Part shown: positions 44,488 to 53,645 of the stretch, piece after piece
Layout of the letters: each line of letters opens with the position of its first letter
Numbering within the stretch: position 1 is the stretch's first letter
Assembly: GCA_023415915.1 (NCBI GenBank)
Contig: JAEZIZ010000083.1
Span: 62,001-126,000 of the forward strand
Direction of reading: 5' to 3'
DNA length: 64,000 bases
From: Bacillota bacterium
GTDB lineage: Bacteria; Bacillota; Clostridia; Christensenellales; SZUA-584
Notes under the pieces: generated by a model
The model's input: only the letters and a program-made list of their open reading frames with translations
Database searches by the model: none
What the model was told of the DNA's origin: nothing
Program-made: the position numbers and the translations under genes

Positions 44488-44722
44488 AAAAAACCGCCCG
44501 ATAAAAGGACGGTAAACCGCGGTGCCACCTTACTTCAGGCAAATTGCCTGCGCTCGTCCGTTATAACGCACGGCTGCGCCGTATGCTACTTAAAGATTCT
44601 TATTTCGCATACGAAGCTCCAAAGCGACTTCCCGCACGCTTGCCGAAAGGCCCTCTCAGCCCTTGAAGCCTTTTCTCTTATATCGGCGCAATTTGCAGTA
44701 CTACTCTTTGTCATTGCTGTGG
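44488..44722 (-). promoter_or_regulatory. T-box leader of valS
   Basis: On the minus strand the conserved T-box AAGGTGGCACCGCGGT is followed by a terminator stem (CCGTCC/GGGCGG, 44494-44512) and TTTTTT. The stem I base pairs TGCGCCG with CGGCGCA; the internal loop holds a GTA codon (44587-44589), which fits a Val specifier. Uncharged tRNA-Val binding should favour readthrough into valS-folC. The specifier assignment is from position and not folded. Confidence 0.88.
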
Positions 44723-44727
44723 TAGAA

Positions 44728-44756
44728 TTATAATATAGCTGGATTACGCTGTCAAC
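44728..44756 (-). promoter_or_regulatory. Promoter of the valS leader
   Basis: On the minus strand a perfect TTGACA (44751-44756) and a perfect TATAAT (44728-44733) are 17 bases apart, an ideal sigma-A promoter. The start of transcription would lie near 44720, just before the T-box leader. Confidence 0.88.
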
Positions 44757-44795
44757 AACGGCAATAATAAATGAATAACGCGCAAAGGAATTGAA

Positions 44796-45488
44796 ATGGA
44801 ACAGATTTATCTTATTTTGCTGGCCGTACTGCCGGGCGTCATATTTTCCCTGTTTATAATAATACAGGACAGGTTTGAGCGCGAACCTGTTTTGATGCTG
44901 GTAAAAGTGTTTGTAATAGGCATGATAGCCACGCTTCCTACTATGATTGTCGAAATACTCGGGCAAAGCCTCAATATATTCACTGGCCTTTGGGGGCTGC
45001 TTTTTGAAGCGGTCGTTATCATAGGCTTTTCAGAGGAGTATTTCAAAAGGCTAGTCGTGCTAAAGTTTGCTTATAACAACCCCGCGTTCAACGAGAAGCT
45101 GGACGGTATAGTGTATTGCAGCATCGCGGCTTTGGGGTTCGCCACGCTGGAGAATATATTCTATGTAATCACGTATTCGGCGCAAAGCCCGGACATCTGG
45201 ATAACGCGCGGGCTGCTAAGCGTGCCGGTGCATATGCTGCTTGGCGTCACGATGGGCTATTACCTCTCGCTTTCCAAGTTTTGCCATGACCCGAAAAAAT
45301 GCAGGTCGTATTTTTCAAAGTCGCTTTACATACCGGCGCTGCTGCACGGCGCGTTTGATTTCATACTTATGACTTCGATTCCACTGCTTTCTCTTGCTTT
45401 TATACCGTTCGTGGCGTTTTTATGGATAACGTCGCTTATAAAACTTCGCAGGTATTACGTAGAATCAAAACGCCAGTTTGGGAGCTAA
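44796..45488 (+). CDS. PrsW-like intramembrane metalloprotease
   Basis: 230 residues, six to seven membrane helices. Family motifs: FSEEYFKRLVVLKFAY (EExxK-type), LGFATLENIFYVI, VPVHMLLGVTMGY and LLHGAFDF, whose Glu and His residues should bind zinc. B. subtilis PrsW starts the site-1 cleavage of the anti-sigma factor RsiW; no sigma factor lies here, so the substrate is unknown. AAAGGAAT before ATG. It is followed by a DUF3810 gene on the same strand. Confidence 0.88.
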   Translation: MEQIYLILLAVLPGVIFSLFIIIQDRFEREPVLMLVKVFVIGMIATLPTMIVEILGQSLNIFTGLWGLLFEAVVIIGFSEEYFKRLVVLKFAYNNPAFNEKLDGIVYCSIAALGFATLENIFYVITYSAQSPDIWITRGLLSVPVHMLLGVTMGYYLSLSKFCHDPKKCRSYFSKSLYIPALLHGAFDFILMTSIPLLSLAFIPFVAFLWITSLIKLRRYYVESKRQFGS

Positions 45489-45603
45489 TAGCATTTAATA
45501 GTTTATTAATACACGCTTTACACTCGGTTCATATATCCCCATTATATTGTCATTGACCGATTAAGCATATATATATAAAATAACTTAAAGGGGATTGCAC
45601 GCT

Positions 45604-46755
45604 ATGCGGGACGAAGGTTTCAGGGTGAAGCGATTAATAAAAAAGATTCCCTGGCTCCTTGTCGGGCCTGTTTTTTATCTGTTGTTCAGGCTGTCGTTTC
45701 TCTGGCCTGATTTCACCGAAAAAGTTTACTCGCGCTCTATATACAGAATAATAAGCCAAGGTTTATCCACTGCAACGGGATTACTTCCGTTTTCACTCGC
45801 AGAATTGCTGCTGTACGCTTTTTTGCTGTTTGTTATAGTATTTATCATTGTTATGATCATTAAAACCGTATCGGCAAAACGCGGTTGGTGGCATGAGCTG
45901 CTCAATTGGCTGCTAGCGCTGCTGTGCGTGCTTTCCTGCGTATATACGTTGTTTGTAGGGCTGTGGGGCTTCAATTATTCGCGAGAACCCTTGGGCAGCA
46001 TTTTAAAGCTTGACACCTCTCCCGCTTCTGTAAGCGAGCTCTATTCCACCTGCGAAGCACTTATCGAAAAAGCGAATACTTTAAGAGCGGCGGTGCCCGA
46101 AGACGAAAGCGGCGTTTACTCCCCCGATTTTACTAAGAAAGATTTTATGAACGCTACGGCGCAATATTACAACCTTGCGGCCGAGCTTACCGGAAACGAC
46201 TTTTTAGGCGGCAGTTACGGCGGCGCGAAGCCCGTAATCTACTCCTCCGGACTCTCGTACGCTCATATCACCGGCATATATTTCCCTTTTACCGCCGAAG
46301 CCAATTTAAACATAGACGCGCCAATGCTCTATTTCGCGGCTTCAAGCCTTCATGAATCGGCTCATCAGAGAGGCTTTGCAAGAGAAGACGAGGCAAACTT
46401 TCTTGCATATTACGTCGCGTCATATTCAGGCACAACGTCGGTGGAATATTCGGGAACGATGCTTGCGCTTTCCGAATCGATGAATCAGCTGTATGATAAC
46501 GACAGCGACCTTTATTTCGAGCTGCGGCAAAAATATTCGGAAGGCATAAACAGAGACCTTCAAAACAACTATCTTTACTGGGAGAGCTATGAGAGCCCGT
46601 TAAAAGAGACGTCTAAGGCGGTCAACAACACCTTCTTGAAGGCTAACATGCAGAAGGAAGGCGTAAAGAGCTACGGGCGCATGGTGGACCTTTTAATAGC
46701 GCTCTGGCGGCAGGGAGGCATTACAAACGCCCCAGTAATACAAAAGGCCGCATAA
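45604..46755 (+). CDS. DUF3810 membrane protein with an HExxH motif
   Basis: 383 residues from ATG 45604, about ten bases after AAAGGGG; a TTG nine bases earlier is too close to that site. Three membrane helices in the first 125 residues, then an outside domain. The motif SSLHESAHQRGFAREDEANF has HExxH and a downstream Glu, so a zinc peptidase is plausible. The family function is not known. It sits after the PrsW-like gene (115 bases), and its stop is inside a terminator hairpin. Confidence 0.85.
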   Translation: MRDEGFRVKRLIKKIPWLLVGPVFYLLFRLSFLWPDFTEKVYSRSIYRIISQGLSTATGLLPFSLAELLLYAFLLFVIVFIIVMIIKTVSAKRGWWHELLNWLLALLCVLSCVYTLFVGLWGFNYSREPLGSILKLDTSPASVSELYSTCEALIEKANTLRAAVPEDESGVYSPDFTKKDFMNATAQYYNLAAELTGNDFLGGSYGGAKPVIYSSGLSYAHITGIYFPFTAEANLNIDAPMLYFAASSLHESAHQRGFAREDEANFLAYYVASYSGTTSVEYSGTMLALSESMNQLYDNDSDLYFELRQKYSEGINRDLQNNYLYWESYESPLKETSKAVNNTFLKANMQKEGVKSYGRMVDLLIALWRQGGITNAPVIQKAA

Positions 46756-46767
46756 AGCGGCCTTTTT
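46743..46767 (+). terminator. Terminator overlapping the end of the DUF3810 gene
   Basis: AAAGGCCGC and GCGGCCTTT form a perfect nine-base-pair stem with a five-base loop that contains the gene's TAA stop, then TTTTT. It is between convergent genes and could serve both. Confidence 0.8.
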
Positions 46768-46779
46768 AACTGTTTGTAT

Positions 46780-47289
46780 TTACTTTGGAAGATCTATCAT
46801 ATCGGACGCAAACGCCACAACGTTACCGTCGTTGCCCCATATAAGGTTATTATTGTCCGCTTCGACATACTCGAATTTCTTGCCGTATTTTTGATGTACC
46901 CCTTCCGGTTGGTTGCCGTAAAGCGTGGGCGCGCATGTAATGTATCCCACGATTTTTTCCACGCCGTTTGTTTTGCCCGCGATGTTAAAGTCCGCTGAAA
47001 TCGTATCGTTGGCTTTACTTTGCGTTATTGTGACGGAATCTATCGTCATGCCGTTCTGCCCGACTACCGATATGTTTATAAGCACTCCGGGGTCTAAATC
47101 CGTCTTGCCCGAAACGGTGACAATGTCACCGTTTATCGCTATGTCGCAGCTGCCCGTTACCTTATACGTGGGCACGCCCGGAAGCGGCGTCGGCTTTGCC
47201 AGCGTTACAGCGCCGCACCCCGAAAATACCGCAACGGTCGCGGCAAGGCACAGCATCAAAGCAACTATTTTAAAGCTAATCTTACGCAT
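46780..47289 (-). CDS. Lipoprotein of unknown function
   Basis: 169 residues. Signal with lipobox VFSG before Cys25, so membrane-anchored on the outer side. The rest is beta-rich: CDIAINGDIVTVSGKTDLD and DSVTITQSKANDTISADFNI suggest an Ig-like fold. No known family recognised. A possible small leader ORF (47298-47402) ends nine bases before it on the same strand. Convergent with DUF3810, divergent from the pilus operon. Confidence 0.82.
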   Translation of the reverse strand: MRKISFKIVALMLCLAATVAVFSGCGAVTLAKPTPLPGVPTYKVTGSCDIAINGDIVTVSGKTDLDPGVLINISVVGQNGMTIDSVTITQSKANDTISADFNIAGKTNGVEKIVGYITCAPTLYGNQPEGVHQKYGKKFEYVEADNNNLIWGNDGNVVAFASDMIDLPK

Positions 47290-47297
47290 ATATTACC

Positions 47298-47402
47298 TCA
47301 TGAAATATGAATCTTCATACGGCCGCAGTAAATTAAGCGGCTTACACAAGTATACATAAAAGGCGCCGCCATGTAAAGCAAAACGTTGCATGCGATTTTT
47401 AT
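47298..47402 (-). CDS. Possible small leader peptide with an ATA start
   Basis: A near-perfect ribosome binding site AAGGAGGTG (47408-47416) is followed five bases later by ATA AAA ATC and an open frame of 34 codons, KIACNVLLYMAAPFMYTCVS then RLIYCGRMKIHIS. It stops nine bases before the lipoprotein's ATG, whose own binding site (TGAGG) overlaps the stop. It could be a leader peptide, the remnant of a gene whose ATG mutated to ATA, or chance. No homology is known to me. Confidence 0.3.
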   Translation of the reverse strand: MKIACNVLLYMAAPFMYTCVSRLIYCGRMKIHIS

Positions 47403-47493
47403 CGTCACACCTCCTTATTATGTTTTACCGTATGCCAGAATGTTTATATTATCATATGACTGTTAATGTCGTGAGGCTTGATGAAGTAAAAAC

Positions 47494-47524
47494 GGGGTCC
47501 CCAGCAAGCTGTGAAGCTGTTGGG
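47494..47524 (+). repeat. Copy of the GGGGTCCCCAGCAAG repeat
   Basis: GGGGTCCCCAGCAAG, then TGTGAAGCTGTTGGG. It is just upstream of pilB, so it lies in the leader of the pilus operon. Same family as the dapA-dapB copies. Confidence 0.7.
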
Positions 47525-47545
47525 TGTTTATAGGTTTGTGTATAT

Positions 47546-49243
47546 ATGGCTATTAAAAGAAGATACCTTGGCGCGCTGCTCATAGACATAGGGATGATAA
47601 CTCACGAGCAGCTTGACGAATGCCTGAAAGAACAAAAGAATACGGGTGAACAGCTTGGCAAGATACTGAAAGCAAAAGGGTTCGTCACCGAGCAGCAGCT
47701 CATGGAGATACTCGAGTTTCAGCTTGGCATACCGTCCGTCAACCTTGAAACGATGTCGCTTTCTCCCAAGCTTGCGAAATACATACCGGTAGCGCTTGCG
47801 CGTAAGCACCAGATGGTGCCTATCAAGATAGAGAACGATTCGCTTTACATCGCGATGGAAGACGCTCTCGACTTTATTGCGCTTGAGGACGCGCGCGTAG
47901 TATCCGGCATGGAGATAATTCCAAGGATCGCTTCCGAGCAAGCCATTGAAGCCGCAATAAACAAGCTTTACGGCATCGAAAATGCCGAAACTGCGATAAA
48001 GGAGCTATCCGAAGAGAACGCTTCAGGCAGCAAGGACGACGAAGACGACTTAAATACTGACATATCAAACGCGCCTATAGTGCGGCTCGTTAATTCCATA
48101 TTCGAGCAGGCGGTAAAGGCAAAGGCTAGCGACATACACATAGAGCCCGGCCCCAGCAACGTTAGAGTGCGCATGAGGATAGACGGGCAGTTGCTGCCCA
48201 TACTCACTATACCCAAAAAGGCGCAGTCCGCCGTTATAACAAGGCTGAAGATTATAGGCAACATGGATATAGCGGAAAAACGCCTGCCGCAGGACGGGCG
48301 CTACAAGCTCGTTGTGGGCGGCAACGAAATAGACGTGCGTATGTCTTCGCTGCCCACGGTGCACGGCGAAAAGGTCGTAATGCGGCTTCTCGACAAGGAT
48401 AACTTTTTGATATCGAAGGACCAGCTTGGATTTTCCAAGGAAAACATAAAGAAGTTCAATTCGCTTATCAGCAACCCGCACGGCATCATACTGATAACGG
48501 GGCCGACGGGCAGCGGCAAATCGACTACGCTGTACGCAATGCTCAGCGAACTTAATAAGACCTCGGAAAATATAATTACGGTCGAGGACCCCGTAGAATA
48601 TTCGATTGAGGGCATCAACCAGGTGCAGGTAAACACTAAAGCGGGACTCACGTTTTCCACAGGGCTGCGCTCCATATTGAGGCAGGACCCCGACATAATA
48701 ATGATAGGTGAGATAAGGGACCAGGAAACGGTGGATATAGCGATACGCGCCGCGATAACGGGCCATCTCGTGCTCTCCACGATACATACCAACGACGCTC
48801 CGGGAACGATATCCCGCCTTATTGACATGGGCGTGCCGCCGTATATGCTCGCGGCTTCGCTGGTGGGCATACTCTCGCAGCGGCTGGTGCGCAAGATATG
48901 CCCGTCGTGCAAGACAAAGTACACGCCGAGCAAATTCGAGTTGAGCGCCGCCGGACTTCCCCCGTCTTATAATAAAGACATATTCGTCGGCAAAGGCTGC
49001 GCCAACTGTAACAATACAGGCTACAAGGGCAGAACAGCCGTGCATGAAATACTCGTAATAGACCGTGAAGTGCGCGACATGATGACAAACGGCGCGACGG
49101 TGGACGAGATACGCGACTACGCGATATCCAAGCAGCATATGAGTACGCTCGCAGCGGAATGCATATCGCTGATGGGAAAAGGCGAGACGACTATTCAGGA
49201 AGTAATTAGGACGTCTTATTCAAATAAAGGAGAAACGCAATGA
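47546..49243 (+). CDS. pilB: Type IV pilus assembly ATPase PilB
   Basis: 565 residues. It is the extension motor for the pilus. Residues 1-145 are an MshEN-type domain, which binds c-di-GMP in relatives (IDIGMITHEQLDECLKEQK). Walker A GPTGSGKSTTLYA is at 319-327, followed by the Asp box DPDIIMIGEIRD, His box and the four cysteines CPSC...CANC for zinc. The start is ATG with a weak ribosome binding site; no better start is near. It opens the operon and overlaps pilT by four bases. Confidence 0.95.
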   Translation: MAIKRRYLGALLIDIGMITHEQLDECLKEQKNTGEQLGKILKAKGFVTEQQLMEILEFQLGIPSVNLETMSLSPKLAKYIPVALARKHQMVPIKIENDSLYIAMEDALDFIALEDARVVSGMEIIPRIASEQAIEAAINKLYGIENAETAIKELSEENASGSKDDEDDLNTDISNAPIVRLVNSIFEQAVKAKASDIHIEPGPSNVRVRMRIDGQLLPILTIPKKAQSAVITRLKIIGNMDIAEKRLPQDGRYKLVVGGNEIDVRMSSLPTVHGEKVVMRLLDKDNFLISKDQLGFSKENIKKFNSLISNPHGIILITGPTGSGKSTTLYAMLSELNKTSENIITVEDPVEYSIEGINQVQVNTKAGLTFSTGLRSILRQDPDIIMIGEIRDQETVDIAIRAAITGHLVLSTIHTNDAPGTISRLIDMGVPPYMLAASLVGILSQRLVRKICPSCKTKYTPSKFELSAAGLPPSYNKDIFVGKGCANCNNTGYKGRTAVHEILVIDREVRDMMTNGATVDEIRDYAISKQHMSTLAAECISLMGKGETTIQEVIRTSYSNKGETQ

Positions 49244-50289
49244 ACATAAGGATGCTGCTCGAAAGCGCGGCGCAGATGGACGCTTCCGACCTGCACATCT
49301 CGCCCGGCATCCCCCCTATGCTCCGCGTCAGCGGCGACCTGCGGCCTGCGTGCGACACGATTGTAACGTCTGAGATATCGGAGGAATTCGCAAGGGAGAT
49401 AATGAACGACGCACAGTGGAACACGCTTAAAGAAAAAGGCGAGTGCGACTTTGCCATATCAGTGCCCGGCAAATACCGTTTCCGCGTAAACGCTTTCATG
49501 CAGCGCCAGAGCATAGCGATAGCGCTGCGGCTTATTAAGAGCACGCCTCCCGATATCAACGAACTCGGCCTCCCCCCCATAGTCAGCTCGCTGTGCAGCT
49601 ATACGAGGGGGCTGATACTCGTTACAGGCCCTACGGGCAGCGGCAAGTCGACGACGCTCGCTTCTATGATCGATCTTATCAACAGCACGCGCAAGCGTCA
49701 TATAATTACGCTTGAGGACCCTATAGAGTACCTTCACCGGCACAAAAAAAGCATCGTTAACCAGCGAGAGATAGGCGCGGATTCAAAGGACTTTTCGGTG
49801 GCGCTGCGCGCCGCGCTGCGGCAGGACCCCGACATAATACTCGTCGGCGAAATGAGAGACTTGGAGACCATAAGCATAGCCATAACGGCAGCGGAGACGG
49901 GCCATCTTGTAATGTCGTCGCTGCACACCACGGGCGCGGCCAAGACAATAGACCGCATTATAGACGTGTTTCCGCCGTACCAGCAGCAGCAGATACGCAT
50001 GCAGCTCTCCATGACGCTGGTAGGCATAGTATCGCAGCAGCTAGTGCTGAGCACGGACGGCAAGAGCCGCGTTGTCGCGGTGGAAACGCTGGTAGCGAAT
50101 TCAGCTATACGCAACCTGATACGCGAGAACAAGGTGCATCAGGTGGCGAGCGCTATGCAGGCAGCTTCGGGCAGCGGCATGCAGCTGATGGACAACGCGC
50201 TTGCAAACCTGTATAAAACGGGGCGCATATCAAGAGAGACCGCGCTCTCCTACTGCATAGACAGGAACTATATTTCCACACTGCTTTAA
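49240..50289 (+). CDS. pilT: Type IV pilus retraction ATPase PilT
   Basis: 349 residues, typical length. It powers pilus retraction, for twitching or DNA uptake. Start MLLESAAQMDASDLHISPG, Walker A VTGPTGSGKSTTLAS (130-138), DPDIILVGEMRD Walker B and MSSLHTTGAAKTIDRIID. Its ATG overlaps the pilB stop. Having PilT next to PilB argues for a retractile pilus and not just a secretion system. Confidence 0.96.
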   Translation: MNIRMLLESAAQMDASDLHISPGIPPMLRVSGDLRPACDTIVTSEISEEFAREIMNDAQWNTLKEKGECDFAISVPGKYRFRVNAFMQRQSIAIALRLIKSTPPDINELGLPPIVSSLCSYTRGLILVTGPTGSGKSTTLASMIDLINSTRKRHIITLEDPIEYLHRHKKSIVNQREIGADSKDFSVALRAALRQDPDIILVGEMRDLETISIAITAAETGHLVMSSLHTTGAAKTIDRIIDVFPPYQQQQIRMQLSMTLVGIVSQQLVLSTDGKSRVVAVETLVANSAIRNLIRENKVHQVASAMQAASGSGMQLMDNALANLYKTGRISRETALSYCIDRNYISTLL

Positions 50290-50302
50290 TACGTTTTCAG
50301 GG

Positions 50303-51517
50303 GTGATAACCATCAAATATCTTTACAAGGCGGCTAATAAGGCCGGGCAGACGCTGGAAGGAATAATAGAGGCTAACGACAGGAAAGCCGTTATAAGCGC
50401 ACTAAGGGCAAAGTCGCTTTATCTTATCGAGCTTACCGACGCAAGCCCCAATACGTCGATAGACATAACTTTGGGGTCGGCAAAGATACCCAAGAAGGTG
50501 CTGGCCGTATTCTGCACGCAGTTCGCGAGCATACTCAAGGCCGGAGTGCCTCTTATACAGGCGCTCTCCATACTCGGCGAGCAGATTGAAAACCCAAAGC
50601 TGAAAAAGATAGTGCAAAGCGTCGAGGAGGACCTGCAGCGCGGCAGGAGCCTCTCCGACGCGTTCTCGTCGCACGAACGCGCGCTGCCCGCCATGATGAT
50701 AAAGATGATAGAAGCGGGCGAGGTAAGCGGTACGCTCGATTTATCGCTGAAGAGGCTCGCTACGCAGTTCGAAAAAGAGAATCAGATATCAAAGAAAATA
50801 AAATCGGCGATGATGTACCCCGTTGTAGTGTGCTGCGTAGCGCTGCTCGTAGTAGTGTTTTTGCTGCTGTTCGTAGTGCCTAAGTTTACAGCGATATTCG
50901 AGAGCACGGGCAAGGAGCTGCCCGGCATAACCAAGTTCGTGCTATCGTTGAGCAAAGGCATATCGGAAGGATGGATGTTCATACTTATCGGGCTTGTTGT
51001 TATATACGCGCTTTTCAGGCTTTTCAAGTCCTCCAAGGCGGGCAGGCTTCAGCTTGACACGATAAAGCTTAAGGCCCCCGTAATAGGAAAAGCGAGCCTT
51101 CGAATACTCACCGCGCGCCTCGCAAGGGCGCTCGCTACGCTTACGAGCTCGGGCATAACGCTTACGCAGTCTATAAAGATAGCGTCAAAGGTCGTAGCCA
51201 ACAAGCTTGCCGAAGACAAACTGCTCGACGTCGAGGACAGCATAAAGCAGGGACATACGCTGCATCAGGCTATTAAAGCGTCGGGCCTTTTTCCCAGCAT
51301 GCTTATGCACATGACAAAGATAGGCGAAGAATCGGGCATGCTCGACGATATGCTGGAAAAAGCCGCGTCATATTTCGAGGAGGAGGCGGACTCCGCAATA
51401 TCGAAGGTTACGGCGCTAGTACAGCCGATATTGCTCGTTATAGTGGCGGTGATGGTGCTGTTCATAATACTGTCCGTAATATTACCCATGTTCGAACTGT
51501 ATCAGAGCATAGCCTGA
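50303..51517 (+). CDS. pilC: Type IV pilus inner-membrane platform PilC
   Basis: 404 residues. GspF/PilC fold in the membrane with three helices; two repeat domains (FCTQFASILKAGVPLIQALS and LARALATLTSSGITLTQSIK). It links the motor ATPases to the pilus base. GTG at 50303 is the only usual start, but it lies inside the ribosome binding site (CAGGGGTGAT). An ATC at 50312 is at the ideal distance and gives KYLYKAANKAGQTLEG, as in the family, so the start may be ATC. Confidence 0.93.
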   Translation: MITIKYLYKAANKAGQTLEGIIEANDRKAVISALRAKSLYLIELTDASPNTSIDITLGSAKIPKKVLAVFCTQFASILKAGVPLIQALSILGEQIENPKLKKIVQSVEEDLQRGRSLSDAFSSHERALPAMMIKMIEAGEVSGTLDLSLKRLATQFEKENQISKKIKSAMMYPVVVCCVALLVVVFLLLFVVPKFTAIFESTGKELPGITKFVLSLSKGISEGWMFILIGLVVIYALFRLFKSSKAGRLQLDTIKLKAPVIGKASLRILTARLARALATLTSSGITLTQSIKIASKVVANKLAEDKLLDVEDSIKQGHTLHQAIKASGLFPSMLMHMTKIGEESGMLDDMLEKAASYFEEEADSAISKVTALVQPILLVIVAVMVLFIILSVILPMFELYQSIA

Positions 51518-51602
51518 AAAATATTTTGCCGTAATGTTTCAGTTTAATAAATCTGTTTATATATTCATATATAAACTTTATTCACACTAAAGGAGATATA
51601 AT

Positions 51603-51992
51603 ATGAACATGTTCTCAAGAAAAAACCGGAAAGGCTTCACGCTCATCGAGCTTATAGTCGTAATCGCGATACTGGCTATACTTGCGGCGATAGCGATACC
51701 GAGCTTTATCGGCGTAACGGAAAATGCAAATAACACCGTTGTTTTGGCCAATGCGAGAACTCTTGTTTCGCTTATAAATGCAAACAACACTCTTGCAGAC
51801 ACGAACGCCGGCTCAGGCTTTACGAAAATTGAAAGCATTACAGATGCATCGACGTTAAAAACCCAGCTTGACTCATGGTGGCCCAGCTCATTAACGGTTG
51901 AAGATGCCGGTGAAGCAATTAAGTTAATTACTATTACAAACGGTTCCGCATCAATTAAAGAGACAACCGGTGGTTCCGGTACAGAATCCTAA
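51603..51992 (+). CDS. Major type IV pilin
   Basis: 129 residues. Prepilin leader SRKNRKG then FTLIELIVVIAILAILAAIA, cleaved after Gly11; Glu5 of the mature protein is present. The mature C-terminal part is small (about 85 residues) with a Gly-rich end and no cysteine pair. AAGGAG ribosome binding site. It lies 85 bases after pilC, and being first of the pilins with the strongest site it is the likely major subunit. The number of pilus subunits per fibre cannot be judged. Confidence 0.92.
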   Translation: MNMFSRKNRKGFTLIELIVVIAILAILAAIAIPSFIGVTENANNTVVLANARTLVSLINANNTLADTNAGSGFTKIESITDASTLKTQLDSWWPSSLTVEDAGEAIKLITITNGSASIKETTGGSGTES

Positions 51993-52127
51993 ATAGATTG
52001 GTAACATTAAGAGTGAAAGATTAGTCTTTCACTCTTTCTTGTTTTTTGCCGAATTATATATACAATCGTGTTTATGCCCTCTCTATAAGTGTTATATATA
52101 ATTATAGTAATCTTAAGGGCATACAAT

Positions 52128-52907
52128 ATGGAATTGTTTTTTGGCATATGCGTTTTTCTGTTCGGCATGATAATAGGCAGCTTTCTTAACGTCTGCATAT
52201 TAAGGCTGCCCGAAAGCAGGTCTATCATCACGGGGCCCTCCTCCTGCCCCGCGTGCGGAACACAACTTACAACCCGCGATCTTGTGCCGGTATTCAGCTA
52301 TATTTTCCTGCGTGGCAAGTGCAGGCATTGCGGCAAACGGATATCGGCACAATATCCGCTGGTAGAGCTTATGGCAGGAGTTTTGTTCCTGCTTTTATAC
52401 GTAAAATTCGGGCTTGCGTGGCAGCTGCCGGTCAACGCCGCGCTCGTTTCCATACTCATAGTAGTTGCGCTTATCGATTGGCGGCATATGGAGATACCCA
52501 ACGGGCTGGTTATCGCCCTGCTCGTTTTAGGCGCCGTACAGCTTGCTGCTACAATATTTACCGGCGTTTTCGGAAGCTGGACAAGCTACGTAATAGGCAT
52601 GTTTGCGGGCGGGCTGCCGCTGCTACTGATAGCGCTGATATGCCAGCTGATACTTAAAAAAGAAGCGTTCGGAGGCGGCGACGTAAAGCTGATGGCTGCG
52701 GCAGGGCTGGTTATTGGCTGGAAACTCGTTATAACGTCTTATGCTATAGGCATAATCAGCGGCGCGGTATTCGGAGTGATACTGCTGTTAACCGGCAGCA
52801 AGAAGCGGGAAGACGCGATGCCGTTCGGGCCTTTTCTGGCGCTCGGCATTACAGCCAGCGTTTTCTTCGGCAACGATCTCATTAACTGGTATCTGGGGCT
52901 GATATAA
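52128..52907 (+). CDS. pilD: Prepilin peptidase
   Basis: 259 residues from ATG 52128; a longer frame begins before the AAGGG site. Multi-spanning membrane aspartic peptidase (A24). N-terminal methylase-like cysteine set CPACG and CRHCG, catalytic Asp in LIDWRHMEIPNG and GGGDVKLMAAAG. It cuts leaders after Gly and methylates the new N-terminus of the pilins in this operon. Confidence 0.95.
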   Translation: MELFFGICVFLFGMIIGSFLNVCILRLPESRSIITGPSSCPACGTQLTTRDLVPVFSYIFLRGKCRHCGKRISAQYPLVELMAGVLFLLLYVKFGLAWQLPVNAALVSILIVVALIDWRHMEIPNGLVIALLVLGAVQLAATIFTGVFGSWTSYVIGMFAGGLPLLLIALICQLILKKEAFGGGDVKLMAAAGLVIGWKLVITSYAIGIISGAVFGVILLLTGSKKREDAMPFGPFLALGITASVFFGNDLINWYLGLI

Positions 52908-52910
52908 CGT

Positions 52911-53642
52911 ATGAAAAAGCTGCGGGAAACACGGGGCTTAACGCTGGTCGAAGTTATCGTATCCATCGCGATTTTCGCGGCTATTGCGCTGCCGCTTTTT
53001 TCGGTGTTCGTGCAGTCGATAAAGACGGATAAGGCGTCGGTCGACGTACTGAACGCTAATTATATAGCGCAGGACTACATAGAGAAGCTGGACGGAGCGA
53101 CATATAAGCAGGCGCTTGAGGAAAGGCCCTCCGGTACTGCAGTGGGAAATTACAGGCTGTCCGCGGTAATAAAGCCCTACGGCACGTCGCCTTTTGGCAG
53201 CGCGTGCGGCTTTGCGCACATTAACTTAAGCAGCGACGGCACAATGCTCGCCGTGATGCCTGACGGCAAGTGGAGCTTCTTTGCCAGCCTGCCTTCCACT
53301 ATATCGCTGAGCTTATCGGGCAGCAATTACACGTTCAAGGGCGGGTCAATTACGCTGACGGGAAATGTCGGTTACGGCTATTGCGCTGTTGTAATAAACG
53401 CGACAAAAAAGCCCGTGGATACAAAAACGACGATAACGCTCGGCACAAACTGCAAAGCGGCTTATTACTGCAAAGAGCTTATTAAAAACGATATAACGAT
53501 AGACGGAACGGGTTCGCAGGAGACGTATACCAACAATATTATAGGCGATAAGTCTCTTGTGTACGTAAAAGCAAGCGTTTACGACTCGTCTTCAAAAGAA
53601 GTGGCTTTCTCGGAAAGCTATATACATATCAAGAACTGGTAG
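52911..53642 (+). CDS. Minor pilin, PilV-like
   Basis: 243 residues. Leader KKLRETRG then LTLVEVIVSIAIFAAIALPL, cut after Gly9; N-terminal helix is a class III-like pilin helix. The C-terminal part is beta-rich with no known motif (SLSGSNYTFKGGSITLTG). It starts four bases after pilD. Minor pilins cap or prime the fibre. Confidence 0.85.
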   Translation: MKKLRETRGLTLVEVIVSIAIFAAIALPLFSVFVQSIKTDKASVDVLNANYIAQDYIEKLDGATYKQALEERPSGTAVGNYRLSAVIKPYGTSPFGSACGFAHINLSSDGTMLAVMPDGKWSFFASLPSTISLSLSGSNYTFKGGSITLTGNVGYGYCAVVINATKKPVDTKTTITLGTNCKAAYYCKELIKNDITIDGTGSQETYTNNIIGDKSLVYVKASVYDSSSKEVAFSESYIHIKNW

Positions 53643-53645
53643 GGT

